Shown: positions 42,298 to 51,836, numbered from the stretch's first letter. The stretch: 64,000 bases of DNA from Pectinatus haikarae (GCF_030813505.1 NZ_JAUSUE010000001.1), one strand, 5' to 3'. Numbers and translations: made by a program. Notes: a model not told the origin generated them from the sequence alone.

Positions 42298-43131
42298 ATG
42301 GATGTTATCGCTTTAGTGGGCCCGAGCGGCACAGGCAAAAGCCATCGTGCACTAATAGTTGCCCATGAAAATAAGGCAGATGCTATAATAGATGACGGCA
42401 TTCTGATCAAAGACGGAAAGATAATAGCCGGCCATTCGGCTAAAAGAGAGTCCAGCAAAATAATGGCAGTAAGAAGAGCTATATTTATCCTTCCCGGCCA
42501 TGCGGAAGAGGTGAGGGCTGCCATCAACAGAGAAAACCCCCGCCGTATTCTCATCTTAGGCACTTCAGAAAATATGGCGCATAAAATCTGCAAAATATTG
42601 GCACTGCCTTTTATTTCTAAAATAATTAATATTGAGGACATTGCTACCAGAGCCGAAATGCAAAAAGCACATGTTTGCCGAATGAAAGAAGGCAAGCATA
42701 TAATACCTGTACCGACTATTGAGCTCAAACCGCACTTTTCAGGGTTTCTTATAGACCCGATGCAGTCTTTTTTCAAAAAATCCCGTACCCGGCGCCGCAG
42801 ACTGGGCGAAAAATCAATCGTCCGTCCTATCTTCAGCTATTATGGACGTCTTATAATTGACGATTCGGCAATATTGTCCATTGTTTCCCAAATTGCCGCC
42901 AATAAACAATCCGTTGACAAATTATTCGGCATTCACATCGATCATATTTTCAAGGATGCGGAAGATCAGGGAATAAGTGTCTCATTCAAAGTTATTTTGC
43001 TTTACGGCAAGCATATACCTACCTTATTAAAAGAATTACAGCGAAAAATTAAAACTACTATAGAGTATATGACAGGCATGATTGTACAGAATGTGAATAT
43101 TACCGTTAAGGCTCTGCGCATTTCTGTATAA
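42298..43131 (+). CDS. P-loop NTPase fused to an Asp23-like domain
   Basis: A 277-residue protein. The N-terminus is a P-loop domain (MDVIALVGPSGTGKS, Walker A at about 8-15; IDDGILIKDGKIIAGHSAKR follows). The middle has an R/K-rich stretch near 165-180. The C-terminal about 110 residues end in KVILLYGKHIPTLLKELQRK and IEYMTGMIVQNVNITVKALR, the signature of Asp23/Gls24 envelope-stress proteins (YGxxIxxxxxxxQxxVxxxxxxMTGxxVxxVxVxVxxL). ATG 42298 follows AAGGAG; the upstream-open frame has no site. It may be a nucleotide-controlled relative of Asp23; the function is unknown. Confidence 0.7.
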   Translation: MDVIALVGPSGTGKSHRALIVAHENKADAIIDDGILIKDGKIIAGHSAKRESSKIMAVRRAIFILPGHAEEVRAAINRENPRRILILGTSENMAHKICKILALPFISKIINIEDIATRAEMQKAHVCRMKEGKHIIPVPTIELKPHFSGFLIDPMQSFFKKSRTRRRRLGEKSIVRPIFSYYGRLIIDDSAILSIVSQIAANKQSVDKLFGIHIDHIFKDAEDQGISVSFKVILLYGKHIPTLLKELQRKIKTTIEYMTGMIVQNVNITVKALRISV

Positions 43132-43161
43132 GATGCTTAAGTCAGAGAGGATTTTCGTTCA

Positions 43162-43650
43162 ATGACTAAGGACCAAGTTTTTCAGAAAATGATAGAATAT
43201 TTTCAGGGCGACCCTAAACGGATACAGCATTTTACGAAAGTTTATGCGTATGCCTCTCTGATAGGCAATGCTGAGAAACTTTCCCAAAAACAGCAGTACA
43301 TTTTGGAAGTAGCCGCTCTGATGCATGATATAGGTATCAAACCGGCAGAGGAAAAATACGGTTCCTGCAACGGAACACTGCAAGAGCAGGAAGGTCCTGC
43401 CCCTGCTAAAGAGCTTCTTCAATCTCTGAATGCCGATGAGGATATAATAGAGCGTGTTGTCTATCTTATCGCTCATCACCATACTTATGATAAAATTGAT
43501 GGCAAAGACTATCAGATACTGGTAGAGGCCGATTTTCTCGTCAACAGCTACGAAGATTCATTGCCGGCAAATGCCATAAAATCAGTTTATAATAAATTAT
43601 TTTGCACGGAATGCGGCCGCAAAATATGCCGTGACATGTTTGTTTTTTAA
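43162..43650 (+). CDS. HD-domain phosphohydrolase (162 aa)
   Basis: A small HD-superfamily protein. H at about 21 (RIQHFTKVYAYA), MHDIGIKPAE (HD at about 55) and IAHHHTYD (about 110) plus a late Asp (LVEADFLV) make up the metal site. Such stand-alone HD proteins hydrolyse nucleotides or phosphates, and the substrate here is not predictable. A C-terminal CTECGRKIC pattern with nearby cysteines is notable. It starts 30 bp after the P-loop/Asp23 gene and is probably cotranscribed with it. Confidence 0.8.
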   Translation: MTKDQVFQKMIEYFQGDPKRIQHFTKVYAYASLIGNAEKLSQKQQYILEVAALMHDIGIKPAEEKYGSCNGTLQEQEGPAPAKELLQSLNADEDIIERVVYLIAHHHTYDKIDGKDYQILVEADFLVNSYEDSLPANAIKSVYNKLFCTECGRKICRDMFVF

Positions 43651-43666
43651 AAAATTCTTATTGCAC

Positions 43667-43724
43667 AAAGAGCTGTTCTTCATCAACTGGATTTTCAAGT
43701 CCAGCTTATGAAAAACAGCTCTTT
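43667..43724. terminator. terminator between HD and HD-GYP genes
   Basis: AAAGAGCTGTTCTTCAT (43667-43683) pairs with ATGAAAAACAGCTCTTT (43708-43724) with one mismatch. It lies between converging genes. Confidence 0.7.
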
Positions 43725-43751
43725 CTTATCTGCAATCAGTTTTCTACTTGC

Positions 43752-45020
43752 TCAGATAATATTTTCTTTCCGCAGATCAATACCCGTTTCACTGCCGCTG
43801 ACCAAAAAAGTGGCCGTTTTATAATTATCTGCCAAAAGTTCCACCAAATTTTTGTCCAACTTAAAATTTTCCGCCATTTTTTTTATTATACACAATATTT
43901 CTCCCTGCGGCAGCCCCGGTCTATAGGGCCTGTCTTCACGAAGAGCGACGAATATATCCGCCACAGCCATTATCCTTGACCCCAGTGTCAACGCCTCAGC
44001 CTGAAGATGAAATGGATAACCGGAACCATCAAGACACTCATGATGATAGGCGGCCCATTCTGCTATCTGTTCAAAACCATCGATCTGCCTCAATATCCAG
44101 TAAGTGTAATATGTATGCTGATGTATCAGGGCAAATTCAGCATCACTGAGCTTGCCGGGTTTTTCCAGCACCTCATTTGGAATGGAAAGCTTGCCTATAT
44201 CATGCAGAAGTCCCGCAACCATCATATCCTTAAGTTCATTGTCGCTGAATCCCTTCTTGGCAGCCAAAAATACGGCTATTTTAGCCACACTGCAAGAATG
44301 ATTGTAGGTAAATTCACTCGTCTGATCGATAATTGCCGCAAAAGTTTCCGCTATATCAATTACATCATTTTCTGTGTAGGTATTAGCCATACCATATGCT
44401 TCATTTTTTTTAAAGAAAAAGTCCGCATAGGCTCTATCGGTTATGTTGAGCCAAAAATTTTCCGTGCGGGAAACACTTAGGAAGCATTGCACTACTTCCG
44501 GTGAAAATAAGATCCCGTTCCCCTTTTTGATACATTCTGTAATATCCCTAACTTGCAATAGTATATGCTTTTTAGGGTCTATATGCACCTCCACATAATC
44601 GGCCAGGCGCAATATTCTTGATTGAAGCGGTACATCAGTTTTTCCGATAGTATCCTGCCAATTTTCATGATGATGCAGTATTATCCCGGCCAGTTCTCCA
44701 AAATAATGAGAATTTTTCAGACAGGCATAACCGTCATAGGCATGTAAAGCGTAGCGCTGTCCTATTTTCTTTTCTTCATAATTTTTGCCTGAACGCAGTT
44801 TCACGCGCGTATTCCAATTCGGTGCCGCTCCTATATCATGTAAGAGGGATGCCTGCAAAAGAGTCGCACTCATTTTATAAGGAAGTTTCATTTCTTCGGC
44901 AATCGCCATTGCAATAATAGCCACACGCCAATGATGAAATGACAGATTTACTGATAAAAGTTCCAGTGCCATGGATAACGCTCTCATAAGATTCAATGAG
45001 TTACCATGATATATTTTCAT
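43752..45020 (-). CDS. tandem HD / HD-GYP domain protein
   Basis: A 422-residue cytosolic protein with two HD modules. The first, residues about 20-190, has LLHDIGAAP and ILHHHENW but lacks the GYP block. The second, about 220-400, is a full HD-GYP domain with HSCSVAK, LLHDIGKLSIP, HHECLDGSGYP and ADIFVALREDRPYRPG. HD-GYP domains hydrolyse cyclic-di-GMP. The first module could be regulatory or degenerate. No transmembrane or receiver domain is seen. It is a monocistronic gene, facing the HD gene. Confidence 0.88.
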   Translation of the reverse strand: MKIYHGNSLNLMRALSMALELLSVNLSFHHWRVAIIAMAIAEEMKLPYKMSATLLQASLLHDIGAAPNWNTRVKLRSGKNYEEKKIGQRYALHAYDGYACLKNSHYFGELAGIILHHHENWQDTIGKTDVPLQSRILRLADYVEVHIDPKKHILLQVRDITECIKKGNGILFSPEVVQCFLSVSRTENFWLNITDRAYADFFFKKNEAYGMANTYTENDVIDIAETFAAIIDQTSEFTYNHSCSVAKIAVFLAAKKGFSDNELKDMMVAGLLHDIGKLSIPNEVLEKPGKLSDAEFALIHQHTYYTYWILRQIDGFEQIAEWAAYHHECLDGSGYPFHLQAEALTLGSRIMAVADIFVALREDRPYRPGLPQGEILCIIKKMAENFKLDKNLVELLADNYKTATFLVSGSETGIDLRKENII

Positions 45021-45203
45021 AATATAGCCTCTATCCTGTCGCTCGATATTAAGGAATAACGATCAGTCAAACCGCACGGATAAACTATCTTTCCCCATGT
45101 GCCTGTTCAATATGATCAATCATTCCTCCAAAGTCCTTTTTTATGCTTTCGCATCCTGCCTCTCCAGGAGGTCATACAAAAATATTACCATGTATCATAA
45201 ATA

Positions 45204-45230
45204 AAAGCCAGACGTATATTGTCCGGCTTT
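45204..45230 (-). terminator. fhs operon terminator
   Basis: AAAGCCAGAC (45204-45213) pairs with GTCCGGCTTT (45221-45230) with one mismatch. Read on the minus strand it is followed by a T-rich stretch. Confidence 0.65.
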
Positions 45231-45275
45231 CATAATTTTTCTTTTTGAGTTATTCGGTTTTAAAAAACTCCGTGC

Positions 45276-46943
45276 TCAGAACAATCCCGTTATTTTCCCG
45301 CTGCTGTCTATATCCATATTTTCCGCAGCCGGCTTCTTTGGCAGCCCCGGCATGGTAAGAATATTGCCGGCAAGTGCAACAATAAACCCGGCCCCCGCAC
45401 AAAGACGCATTTCTCTGACAGTTATCCTAAAACCTTTAGGTCTTCCCAATTTCGTCATATCATCACTGAGGGAATACTGAGTTTTTGCCATACATACAGG
45501 AAGATGCGCAAAATTCAGCTTTTCCATTTGAGCAATCATTTTATCTGCAGCTGCCGTATAATCTACACCATCTGCCCCATATATTTTTTCCGCTACAGCA
45601 TTTATTTTTTCCCTTATCGACATTTCGACAGTATAGGGAAATTGCAGTGAAGATTCTCTATCAGCTGCCCGCATGACCTTCCCCGCTAAATCAACCGCTC
45701 CCTTGCTGCCGTCGGTAAATACTGTAGATAAGGAAAATTCCGCGCCGAGTTTCTTACAACTATTTTCCAAAAAAGCAATTTCTTCTTCCGTATCGGTGGG
45801 AAATCTATTTATAGCCACCACAGCAGGCAGACCGAACATCTTGATATTTTCAATATGCTTGCATAAATTTTCCATGCCGGCCTCAAGAGCCTTCAGATCA
45901 GGTTTTGCAAGCTCCTGCTTGGGCAGCCCGCCATGCATCTTCAATGCTCTGACAGTGGCGACTATCACCACAGCATCCGGCTTCAAACCTGCCGCACGGC
46001 ATTTTATATCAATAAATTTTTCTGCTCCCAGATCAGCACCAAAACCTGCTTCCGTTACTACATAATCAGCCAGTTTCAGTGCATACTTTGTCGCCAGTAC
46101 ACTGTTGCAGCCGTGCGCTATATTGGCAAACGGCCCGCCATGAATAAATGCCGGTGTTTTTTCCAGAGACTGGACAAGATTTGGCTTGATGGCATCTTTC
46201 AGGAGCAATGCCAGCGCACCGGTGACCTTAAGATCATCCGCACGGACAGGCTCGCCTGCATGATTATATGCAACGACGATGCTGCCTATACGTTTTTTCA
46301 CATCCTGCAGATCATCAGCCAGACATAAAATAGCCATCAATTCAGAGGCTACCGTAATATCAAAACCGGTTTCTCTCGGCACACCATGAGCCTTGCCGCC
46401 CAAACCACAAATAATATTTCTCAGGGCTCGGTCGTTCAGATCGACCACGCGCCGCCAGGTTATGGTCCTTACATCTATATCCAGCGCATTTCCCTGCTGA
46501 AGATGATTATCAAGAACAGCCGCCAAAAGATTATGCGCTGAGGTCAGTGCATGAAAATCGCCCGTAAAATGCAGATTGATATCTTCCATAGGAACTACCT
46601 GCGCATAACCGCCTCCCGCAGCACCGCCCTTTATTCCAAAGCACGGTCCAAGCGAAGGCTCCCGCAGTGACATCGCTGTTTTTTTCCCTAAAGAATGCAG
46701 TGCATCGCCAAGTCCTATACTGGTGGTTGTCTTTCCTTCTCCCGCCGGAGTCGGATTGATGGCTGTCACCAATATAAGTTTGCCGTTCTTCTTATTTTTT
46801 ATTTTTTTCCATGTATTTATAGAGATTTTCGCCTTATATTTCCCGTACAGCTCAAGATCATCTTCATCCAGATCAAGCTGAGCGGCAATATTCTTTATAT
46901 TGTCCATTTTTGTTTCCTGAGCAATTTCTACATCAGTTTTCAC
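45276..46943 (-). CDS. fhs: formate-tetrahydrofolate ligase
   Basis: A 555-residue enzyme that joins formate to tetrahydrofolate using ATP, giving 10-formyl-THF for purines and one-carbon transfer. The ATP site PAGEGKTTTSIG (about 66-77), SLGPCFGIKGGAAGGGYAQV and NLHFTGDFHA are diagnostic. The start is GTG 46943 with GGGAGG upstream. It follows folD by 43 bp, so the two C1-folate steps are made together. Confidence 0.97.
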   Translation of the reverse strand: MKTDVEIAQETKMDNIKNIAAQLDLDEDDLELYGKYKAKISINTWKKIKNKKNGKLILVTAINPTPAGEGKTTTSIGLGDALHSLGKKTAMSLREPSLGPCFGIKGGAAGGGYAQVVPMEDINLHFTGDFHALTSAHNLLAAVLDNHLQQGNALDIDVRTITWRRVVDLNDRALRNIICGLGGKAHGVPRETGFDITVASELMAILCLADDLQDVKKRIGSIVVAYNHAGEPVRADDLKVTGALALLLKDAIKPNLVQSLEKTPAFIHGGPFANIAHGCNSVLATKYALKLADYVVTEAGFGADLGAEKFIDIKCRAAGLKPDAVVIVATVRALKMHGGLPKQELAKPDLKALEAGMENLCKHIENIKMFGLPAVVAINRFPTDTEEEIAFLENSCKKLGAEFSLSTVFTDGSKGAVDLAGKVMRAADRESSLQFPYTVEMSIREKINAVAEKIYGADGVDYTAAADKMIAQMEKLNFAHLPVCMAKTQYSLSDDMTKLGRPKGFRITVREMRLCAGAGFIVALAGNILTMPGLPKKPAAENMDIDSSGKITGLF

Positions 46944-46986
46944 CAGCTGTCTACCTCCCGTTTATTACTGCTGCCTTTACCGTCAT

Positions 46987-47850
46987 TCAAGGCAAAAGCT
47001 GCATTTTTGCTGCTTCTACAGTGTTATGCATGAGCATAGCTATAGTTAAAAGCCCCACGCCTCCCGGAACAGGCGTTATAAAACCGGCCTTTTCCTTCAC
47101 ATTATCGAAATCGACATCGCCCGTTATTTTTTTCGGCGCAATGCGGTTTATTCCGACATCAATAACTACCGCGCCTGATTTTACCATATCCGCAGTGACA
47201 AAATTCGGCCGGCCCACAGCTGCTACCAATATATCAGCCTCAGCAGCTATTTTTGCCAAATCAGCCGTATGTGAATGGCAAACCGTAACTGTTGCGTTCC
47301 TTGCCAAAAGCAGATTTGCCATCGGTTTGCCGACAATATTGCTTCTACCGATAATCACTGCCTTTTTCCCTTCTATGGGAATATCAGCCAATTCCATCAT
47401 TTTGATACAGCCAAGCGGTGTACACGGAACCATGCATTTCTCACCGATGGATAAACGTCCGGCATTTATCGGATGAAAACCGTCCACATCCTTTACAGGA
47501 GAAATCTTATAAAGAAATTCATTTTCATATTTTTGCAAGCCTTTTGGCAAGGGCAGCTGCAATAAAATACCATGAATACCTTTGTCATTGTTCAACTTTT
47601 CTATATTATCTATAAGCTCCTGCCGTCCTGTATTTTCGGCAAGCGCTACTATCTGCGAATTTATCCCCATCTCTTCGCACGTTTTGTGCTTATTTCTCAC
47701 ATAAACTTGTGATGCCGGATTACCTCCGACTATTATTACAGCCAAGCCGGGAGCTATACCCGTTTTTTCGGACAGTTCAATTATCTTCGCTCTGGCTTCG
47801 CTCTTAAGTTTTTCGGCATATAACTTGCCCCATAAAATAGTGGCGGACAT
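46987..47850 (-). CDS. folD: bifunctional methylene-THF dehydrogenase/cyclohydrolase
   Basis: A 287-residue FolD. It has YVRNKHKTCEEMGI with the catalytic Lys, LLQLPLPKGL, PCTPLGCIKMM and the NADP-binding VIIGRSNIVGKPMANLL, ending PVPGGVGLLTIAML. It interconverts methylene-, methenyl- and formyl-THF. It has a good GGAGG site and forms an operon with fhs. Confidence 0.97.
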   Translation of the reverse strand: MSATILWGKLYAEKLKSEARAKIIELSEKTGIAPGLAVIIVGGNPASQVYVRNKHKTCEEMGINSQIVALAENTGRQELIDNIEKLNNDKGIHGILLQLPLPKGLQKYENEFLYKISPVKDVDGFHPINAGRLSIGEKCMVPCTPLGCIKMMELADIPIEGKKAVIIGRSNIVGKPMANLLLARNATVTVCHSHTADLAKIAAEADILVAAVGRPNFVTADMVKSGAVVIDVGINRIAPKKITGDVDFDNVKEKAGFITPVPGGVGLLTIAMLMHNTVEAAKMQLLP

Positions 47851-47935
47851 TGATTACCTCCATAAGCTGATTAAATTTATCAATAATGTAATATTGTCTG
47901 GCTTTTTCCGGTATAATTATAATCTTTCATATGTC

Positions 47936-48787
47936 TTAACCCGCCAGTATGCTGATTGCCGTAAAAATAAAAATGACAATAGAAACTATACCATTGCGCA
48001 TAAAATAGACCTGTGTAAGACGGCTGTAATCAGCAGAAGAAACTATCGAATGCTGATAAAAAAGTGTCAGAACCGCCATTATAATGCCTATATAATAGAT
48101 AAAGGAGAGCTTATACAGCACACCGACCAGAATGAAACAGCCTACACTGGCGGCATGTACAAAAGAAATTATAGAAAACACTCTGCGGGCAGTGAACCTC
48201 GTTGCCAATGAATACAGTCCATGCGCTTTATCAAAAGCTTCGTCCTGACTGCCATAGATGGCATCAAATCCGCCTATCCAAAGACAAACACCCAGCCCGA
48301 GGAAAATAACGGGCAGCGACAAGGTATTTGTTATAGCTATGTAGCTGCCGATAGGAGCCATTGCCAGCGCCCCGCCCAGCACAAAGTGGCACAGGAACGT
48401 AAATCTTTTCGTATAAGGATATAACAGCAAAACTATGACAGCAGGCGGTGCCAGATATATGCATATCGGAGCCAGCTGCAGTGCGGCAAACAAAAAAACC
48501 GCCATGCTTGCAAATAAAAGCAGCACAGCCTCCCGCGGTTTCACCTCACCTGTAACCATAGGTCTTTTTGCCAGGCGCGGCTGCAGACGATCATATTTCA
48601 AATCAATCATATTATCAAGAACCATGGCGCAGCTTCTGGCCCCTACCATCGCAAGCGTTATAAAAATAAAATCATGCAGCGACGGAAGGCCGCCGGCTGC
48701 CAGAAAAGCCCCCATATAAGCAAACGGCAGCGCAAAGATAGTATGATGAAGCGCGATATTATTAATATGGGCGGATATTTTACTCAA
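47936..48787 (-). CDS. UbiA-family prenyltransferase (menaquinone pathway)
   Basis: A 283-residue integral membrane prenyltransferase with about eight or nine helices. The first Asp-rich motif is DNMIDLKYDRLQPRL (NxxxD) and the second is DAIYGSQDEAFDKAHGL. Next to ubiD it probably prenylates the ring precursor in the futalosine route to menaquinone (MqnP-type) or a hydroxybenzoate. TTG 48787 is chosen because GGAAGGA precedes it; it overlaps the ubiD stop by eight bases, so the two are coupled. Confidence 0.85.
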   Translation of the reverse strand: MSKISAHINNIALHHTIFALPFAYMGAFLAAGGLPSLHDFIFITLAMVGARSCAMVLDNMIDLKYDRLQPRLAKRPMVTGEVKPREAVLLLFASMAVFLFAALQLAPICIYLAPPAVIVLLLYPYTKRFTFLCHFVLGGALAMAPIGSYIAITNTLSLPVIFLGLGVCLWIGGFDAIYGSQDEAFDKAHGLYSLATRFTARRVFSIISFVHAASVGCFILVGVLYKLSFIYYIGIIMAVLTLFYQHSIVSSADYSRLTQVYFMRNGIVSIVIFIFTAISILAG

Positions 48788-50240
48788 GACCAAGATCCTT
48801 CCATTTTTGATCTACCGCATTTTTGACTTCGTCCGACATAGTTATTTCATCCGGCCACTCACGCGTATGCCCTTCCTCAGGCCATGTCTTCGTGGCATCG
48901 ATACCTATTTTTGTCCCCCACTTCGGCATAGGCGAAGAATGATCGAGCACGTCCAACGGTCCTTCCACCATCACGATATCCTGTTTGGCGTCAATATTAT
49001 TATACACGCGCCACCAGACTTCCTTGGCGTCCTGCACATTGACATGTTCATCTACAACGATGATCATTTTTGTGAACATCGCCTGCCCCATACCCCAGAT
49101 AGCCTGCATTACCTTTTTTGCCTGCTGCGGATAAGTTTTTTTGATGGATATCATCATGCAATTGTGAAACACACCTTCCAGCGGGCAATTGATATCAACT
49201 ATTTCAGGCATCATCTGCTGCATAAGAGGCAGGAATATACGTTCTGTAGCTTTGGCTATATAACAATCCTCCATAGGCGGCTTGCCCACTATAGTGGCGG
49301 CATAAACAGGATCTTTGCGGTGAGTGATGCACGTTATATGAAATACGGGATAATCATCTGCCAGCGAATAATAACCGGTATGGTCACCGAAAGGCCCTTC
49401 ACGGCGGAACTCATCGATATTGACATAACCTTCCAGAACAATTTCGCTTGAAGCGGGAACTTCAACGTCAACAGTTTCACATTTTACCATTTCCACGGAT
49501 TTTTTGCGCAGAAAACCGGCGAAAACCATTTCATCCACATCACGCGGCAAAGGTGCTGTGGCCGCATAGGTGAGTACCGGATCAGTGCCTATGGCCACTG
49601 CCGCTTCCAATTTATTATGTCCCAAGCGCTTATATTCACGAAAATTTTCGGCCCCGTTCTTGTGAATATGCCAGTGCATCCCCGTGGTATTGCCGTCGTA
49701 CTTCTGCAGGCGATACATGCCCACATTTCTTTTACCCGTTACGGGATTTTTCGTAAAAACAAGCGGCAGCGTTATGAAAGGTCCGCCGTCCTGCGGCCAG
49801 CAGGTCAGTATAGGAAACTTGTCAAGTGAAGGACTGTCCTTGATGATAATTTCCTTGCAGGGAGCCTTCTTTACATATTTGGGGAAATTTATCGCTCTCC
49901 TCGCCATAGGAATAATATGTATAAGATCCATCTTCCTCTGCAGCGATATATAGGGCAGCTTCAATATTTCACGAAGCTCATCGGGAACCTCCTCAAGTTT
50001 TTCGACGCCGAGAGCTATAGCCATGCGTTCCATGGAGCCAAAAGCATTTATAAGTACAGGTATATCATACCCCTTTACATTTTCAAAAAGCAAAGCGACA
50101 TTTTTACTGCCCTCCATCTTGCATACACGATCTGTTATCTCTGTTATTTCCAGATAACAATCAACAGGAGTCTGTATTCTTTTTAACAAATTCCGTTTTT
50201 CAAGTTCGGCGATGAATTCTCGTAAATCAGCAAAAGCCAT
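48780..50240 (-). CDS. UbiD-family decarboxylase
   Basis: A 486-residue (de)carboxylase that uses prenylated FMN. It has the N-terminal FADLREFIAELEKRNLLKRI, a middle block RKMDLIHIIPMARRA and IIKDSPSLDKFPIL, and the active-site E-x-R-x2-E region in EFRREGPFGDHTGYY. Fused by overlap to a UbiA gene, it most likely decarboxylates a prenylated intermediate in menaquinone synthesis (MqnL-like). The UbiX-type flavin prenyltransferase it needs is not in the window. ATG 50240 has AGAGAGG upstream; the longer frame has no site. Confidence 0.88.
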   Translation of the reverse strand: MAFADLREFIAELEKRNLLKRIQTPVDCYLEITEITDRVCKMEGSKNVALLFENVKGYDIPVLINAFGSMERMAIALGVEKLEEVPDELREILKLPYISLQRKMDLIHIIPMARRAINFPKYVKKAPCKEIIIKDSPSLDKFPILTCWPQDGGPFITLPLVFTKNPVTGKRNVGMYRLQKYDGNTTGMHWHIHKNGAENFREYKRLGHNKLEAAVAIGTDPVLTYAATAPLPRDVDEMVFAGFLRKKSVEMVKCETVDVEVPASSEIVLEGYVNIDEFRREGPFGDHTGYYSLADDYPVFHITCITHRKDPVYAATIVGKPPMEDCYIAKATERIFLPLMQQMMPEIVDINCPLEGVFHNCMMISIKKTYPQQAKKVMQAIWGMGQAMFTKMIIVVDEHVNVQDAKEVWWRVYNNIDAKQDIVMVEGPLDVLDHSSPMPKWGTKIGIDATKTWPEEGHTREWPDEITMSDEVKNAVDQKWKDLGLE

Positions 50241-50289
50241 TATATAACCTCTCTTCACAATATGCATAAAGAATAACCAAATGCTTCGA

Positions 50290-51069
50290 TTATTTTCTCA
50301 GAACAAACCGTACTATCAAGTAGCTTGAAAAATATAAAACGATCATCGGCAGCGCTATGGTGCACTGCGTAAAAATATCCGGAGTCGGAGAAATGACCGC
50401 GGCGATTACGAATGCCAGAAAAACAACAAGCCGCCATTTTCGCACAAGAAATTTTGAAGTGACAAAACCTATCTTAGCCAGAATTACAATAACAAGCGGC
50501 AACTCAAAAACCGCACCAAAGGGGAGCACGAAGGAAATAACAAAATCGAAATATTTACCGACAGAAAAAAGGGGCATCAGACTGTCCGTGCCGAAGCCGA
50601 TGAAAAATTTCACAGCAGCCGGCAGGACCAGAAAAAAGGAAAAAACCAGACCGCCGAAAAAAAGAAAAAAAGATGAAGGTACCACGATCAGCAGTACCTT
50701 ACGCTCTCTTATTGTCAGTGCCGGCAGAACAAAACACCATATCTGATAGAGCACTATCGGCAGAACCAGCAGAAATCCGGAAAAAACAGCCACCTTTATA
50801 TACGTGAAAAAAGCCTCCGTAGGCTGCATATAATAAAGCTTTCCGGCTGGAAGGACCAGATAATGCATAATATCCTCAATGAAATAATAACATATGCCGC
50901 TGCCTATGCATACAGCAATAAGGCTCCTGATGATCCGCTTGCGCAGCTCTTCAAGGTGCTCTATCAAAGACATATTGCCCGCCGGTTTTTCTTCATCTGC
51001 CTGTACGGGCAGAGACTGATCGACGGCAGATAATTCAGCAGGAGTTTTTTCTTGCATAATATCGCTCAC
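50290..51069 (-). CDS. tatC: Sec-independent protein translocase TatC
   Basis: A 259-residue protein with six transmembrane helices. The N-terminal block SLIEHLEELRKRIIRSL, which contacts the twin-arginine signal, and the conserved FxxP-like membrane motifs identify TatC. The first 35 residues are an extra hydrophilic extension. The start codon GTG 51069 overlaps the tatA stop (GTGA); ATG 51057 is an alternative. It forms the signal-recognition core of the Tat translocon with the two TatA-type proteins upstream. Confidence 0.96.
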   Translation of the reverse strand: MSDIMQEKTPAELSAVDQSLPVQADEEKPAGNMSLIEHLEELRKRIIRSLIAVCIGSGICYYFIEDIMHYLVLPAGKLYYMQPTEAFFTYIKVAVFSGFLLVLPIVLYQIWCFVLPALTIRERKVLLIVVPSSFFLFFGGLVFSFFLVLPAAVKFFIGFGTDSLMPLFSVGKYFDFVISFVLPFGAVFELPLVIVILAKIGFVTSKFLVRKWRLVVFLAFVIAAVISPTPDIFTQCTIALPMIVLYFSSYLIVRFVLRK

Positions 51070-51284
51070 TTTTTCTGCTCTTCTTTTACATCTATTATTT
51101 TCTGTTCTTCATTGCCGTTTATCTCTTTACCGCCCGCAGCCTTCTGATCTTCCTCTGACGCGTTTTTAAATTCCCGCAGACTTTTTCCTATAGCCTTACC
51201 AAGCTCCGGCAGCTTTCCGGGTCCAAAAAAAACGAGCCCGATAACAAGGATCAGCAGCAGTTCCGGTACACCTATATCAAACAT
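51066..51284 (-). CDS. tatA: TatA/E-family translocase subunit (second copy)
   Basis: A 72-residue protein with the TatA layout: a short N-terminal hydrophobic helix (PELLLILVIGLVFFGPGKLP), the FGPGKLPELG hinge, an amphipathic helix (KAIGKSLREFKNA) and a charged tail. It overlaps tatC by four bases. The hinge and helix are more like TatA than TatB, so this and the upstream copy may share TatA and TatB roles, as in TatAC systems. Confidence 0.93.
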   Translation of the reverse strand: MFDIGVPELLLILVIGLVFFGPGKLPELGKAIGKSLREFKNASEEDQKAAGGKEINGNEEQKIIDVKEEQKK

Positions 51285-51405
51285 CTTTCTCCTCCTGTAT
51301 TCATCAATATTTTACGATAAAAGAACCGCCTCAGCAGCACACTTTGATTTTGCAGACAGCTTTCTATATCAAAAAGCGTCTTCAACCAGCAAAGACGCTT
51401 TTTAG

Positions 51406-51666
51406 TTATTTATCCGCTATTTTTGTTTCCTCTGTTTTTACCTCAGCAGCCTGTACGTTTTGCGCGGCAGCTGCTGCCGGTTCAGCCTTAGCAGCAGGAG
51501 GAGTCTGCTGAACTGTGGTAGTATCGCTTATCCCCGCAGTAGCCTTCTTCAGCTCATTGATGCTTTTGCCGACCGCACGACCTACCTCCGGCAGTTTGCC
51601 GGGACCAAATAAAACCAAACCGATAATCAAGATCACGATAAGTTCCGGAACACCAATACCAAACAT
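51406..51666 (-). CDS. tatA: TatA/E-family translocase subunit (first copy)
   Basis: An 86-residue TatA-type protein: GVPELIVILIIGLVLFGPGKLP, then EVGRAVGKSINELKKA. It differs from the second copy mainly in its Ala/Pro/Glu-rich tail. ATG 51666 is chosen because AAAGGAG precedes it; upstream in-frame codons overlap that site. It heads the tat cluster and lies 122 bp before the second copy. Confidence 0.93.
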   Translation of the reverse strand: MFGIGVPELIVILIIGLVLFGPGKLPEVGRAVGKSINELKKATAGISDTTTVQQTPPAAKAEPAAAAAQNVQAAEVKTEETKIADK

Positions 51667-51836
51667 CTTCATCGCTCCTTTTGACAAATAATGATACGAA
51701 CCATATTCCCCGACGAAAGACCCAGTCCGGTACCCATGCAGGAAACAGCACAGGCAGCCACATCAGTAAAATTATAAATATAATTTATAACTTATACAAT
51801 AATTATAAATTCAGTTGTATTATATCACAGTTAATT

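Noticed and set aside
42135..42776. Minus-strand 213-codon frame over the P-loop/Asp23 gene
   Set aside because: It is a shadow of the plus-strand gene, which has a ribosome site, Walker A motif and Asp23-type end.
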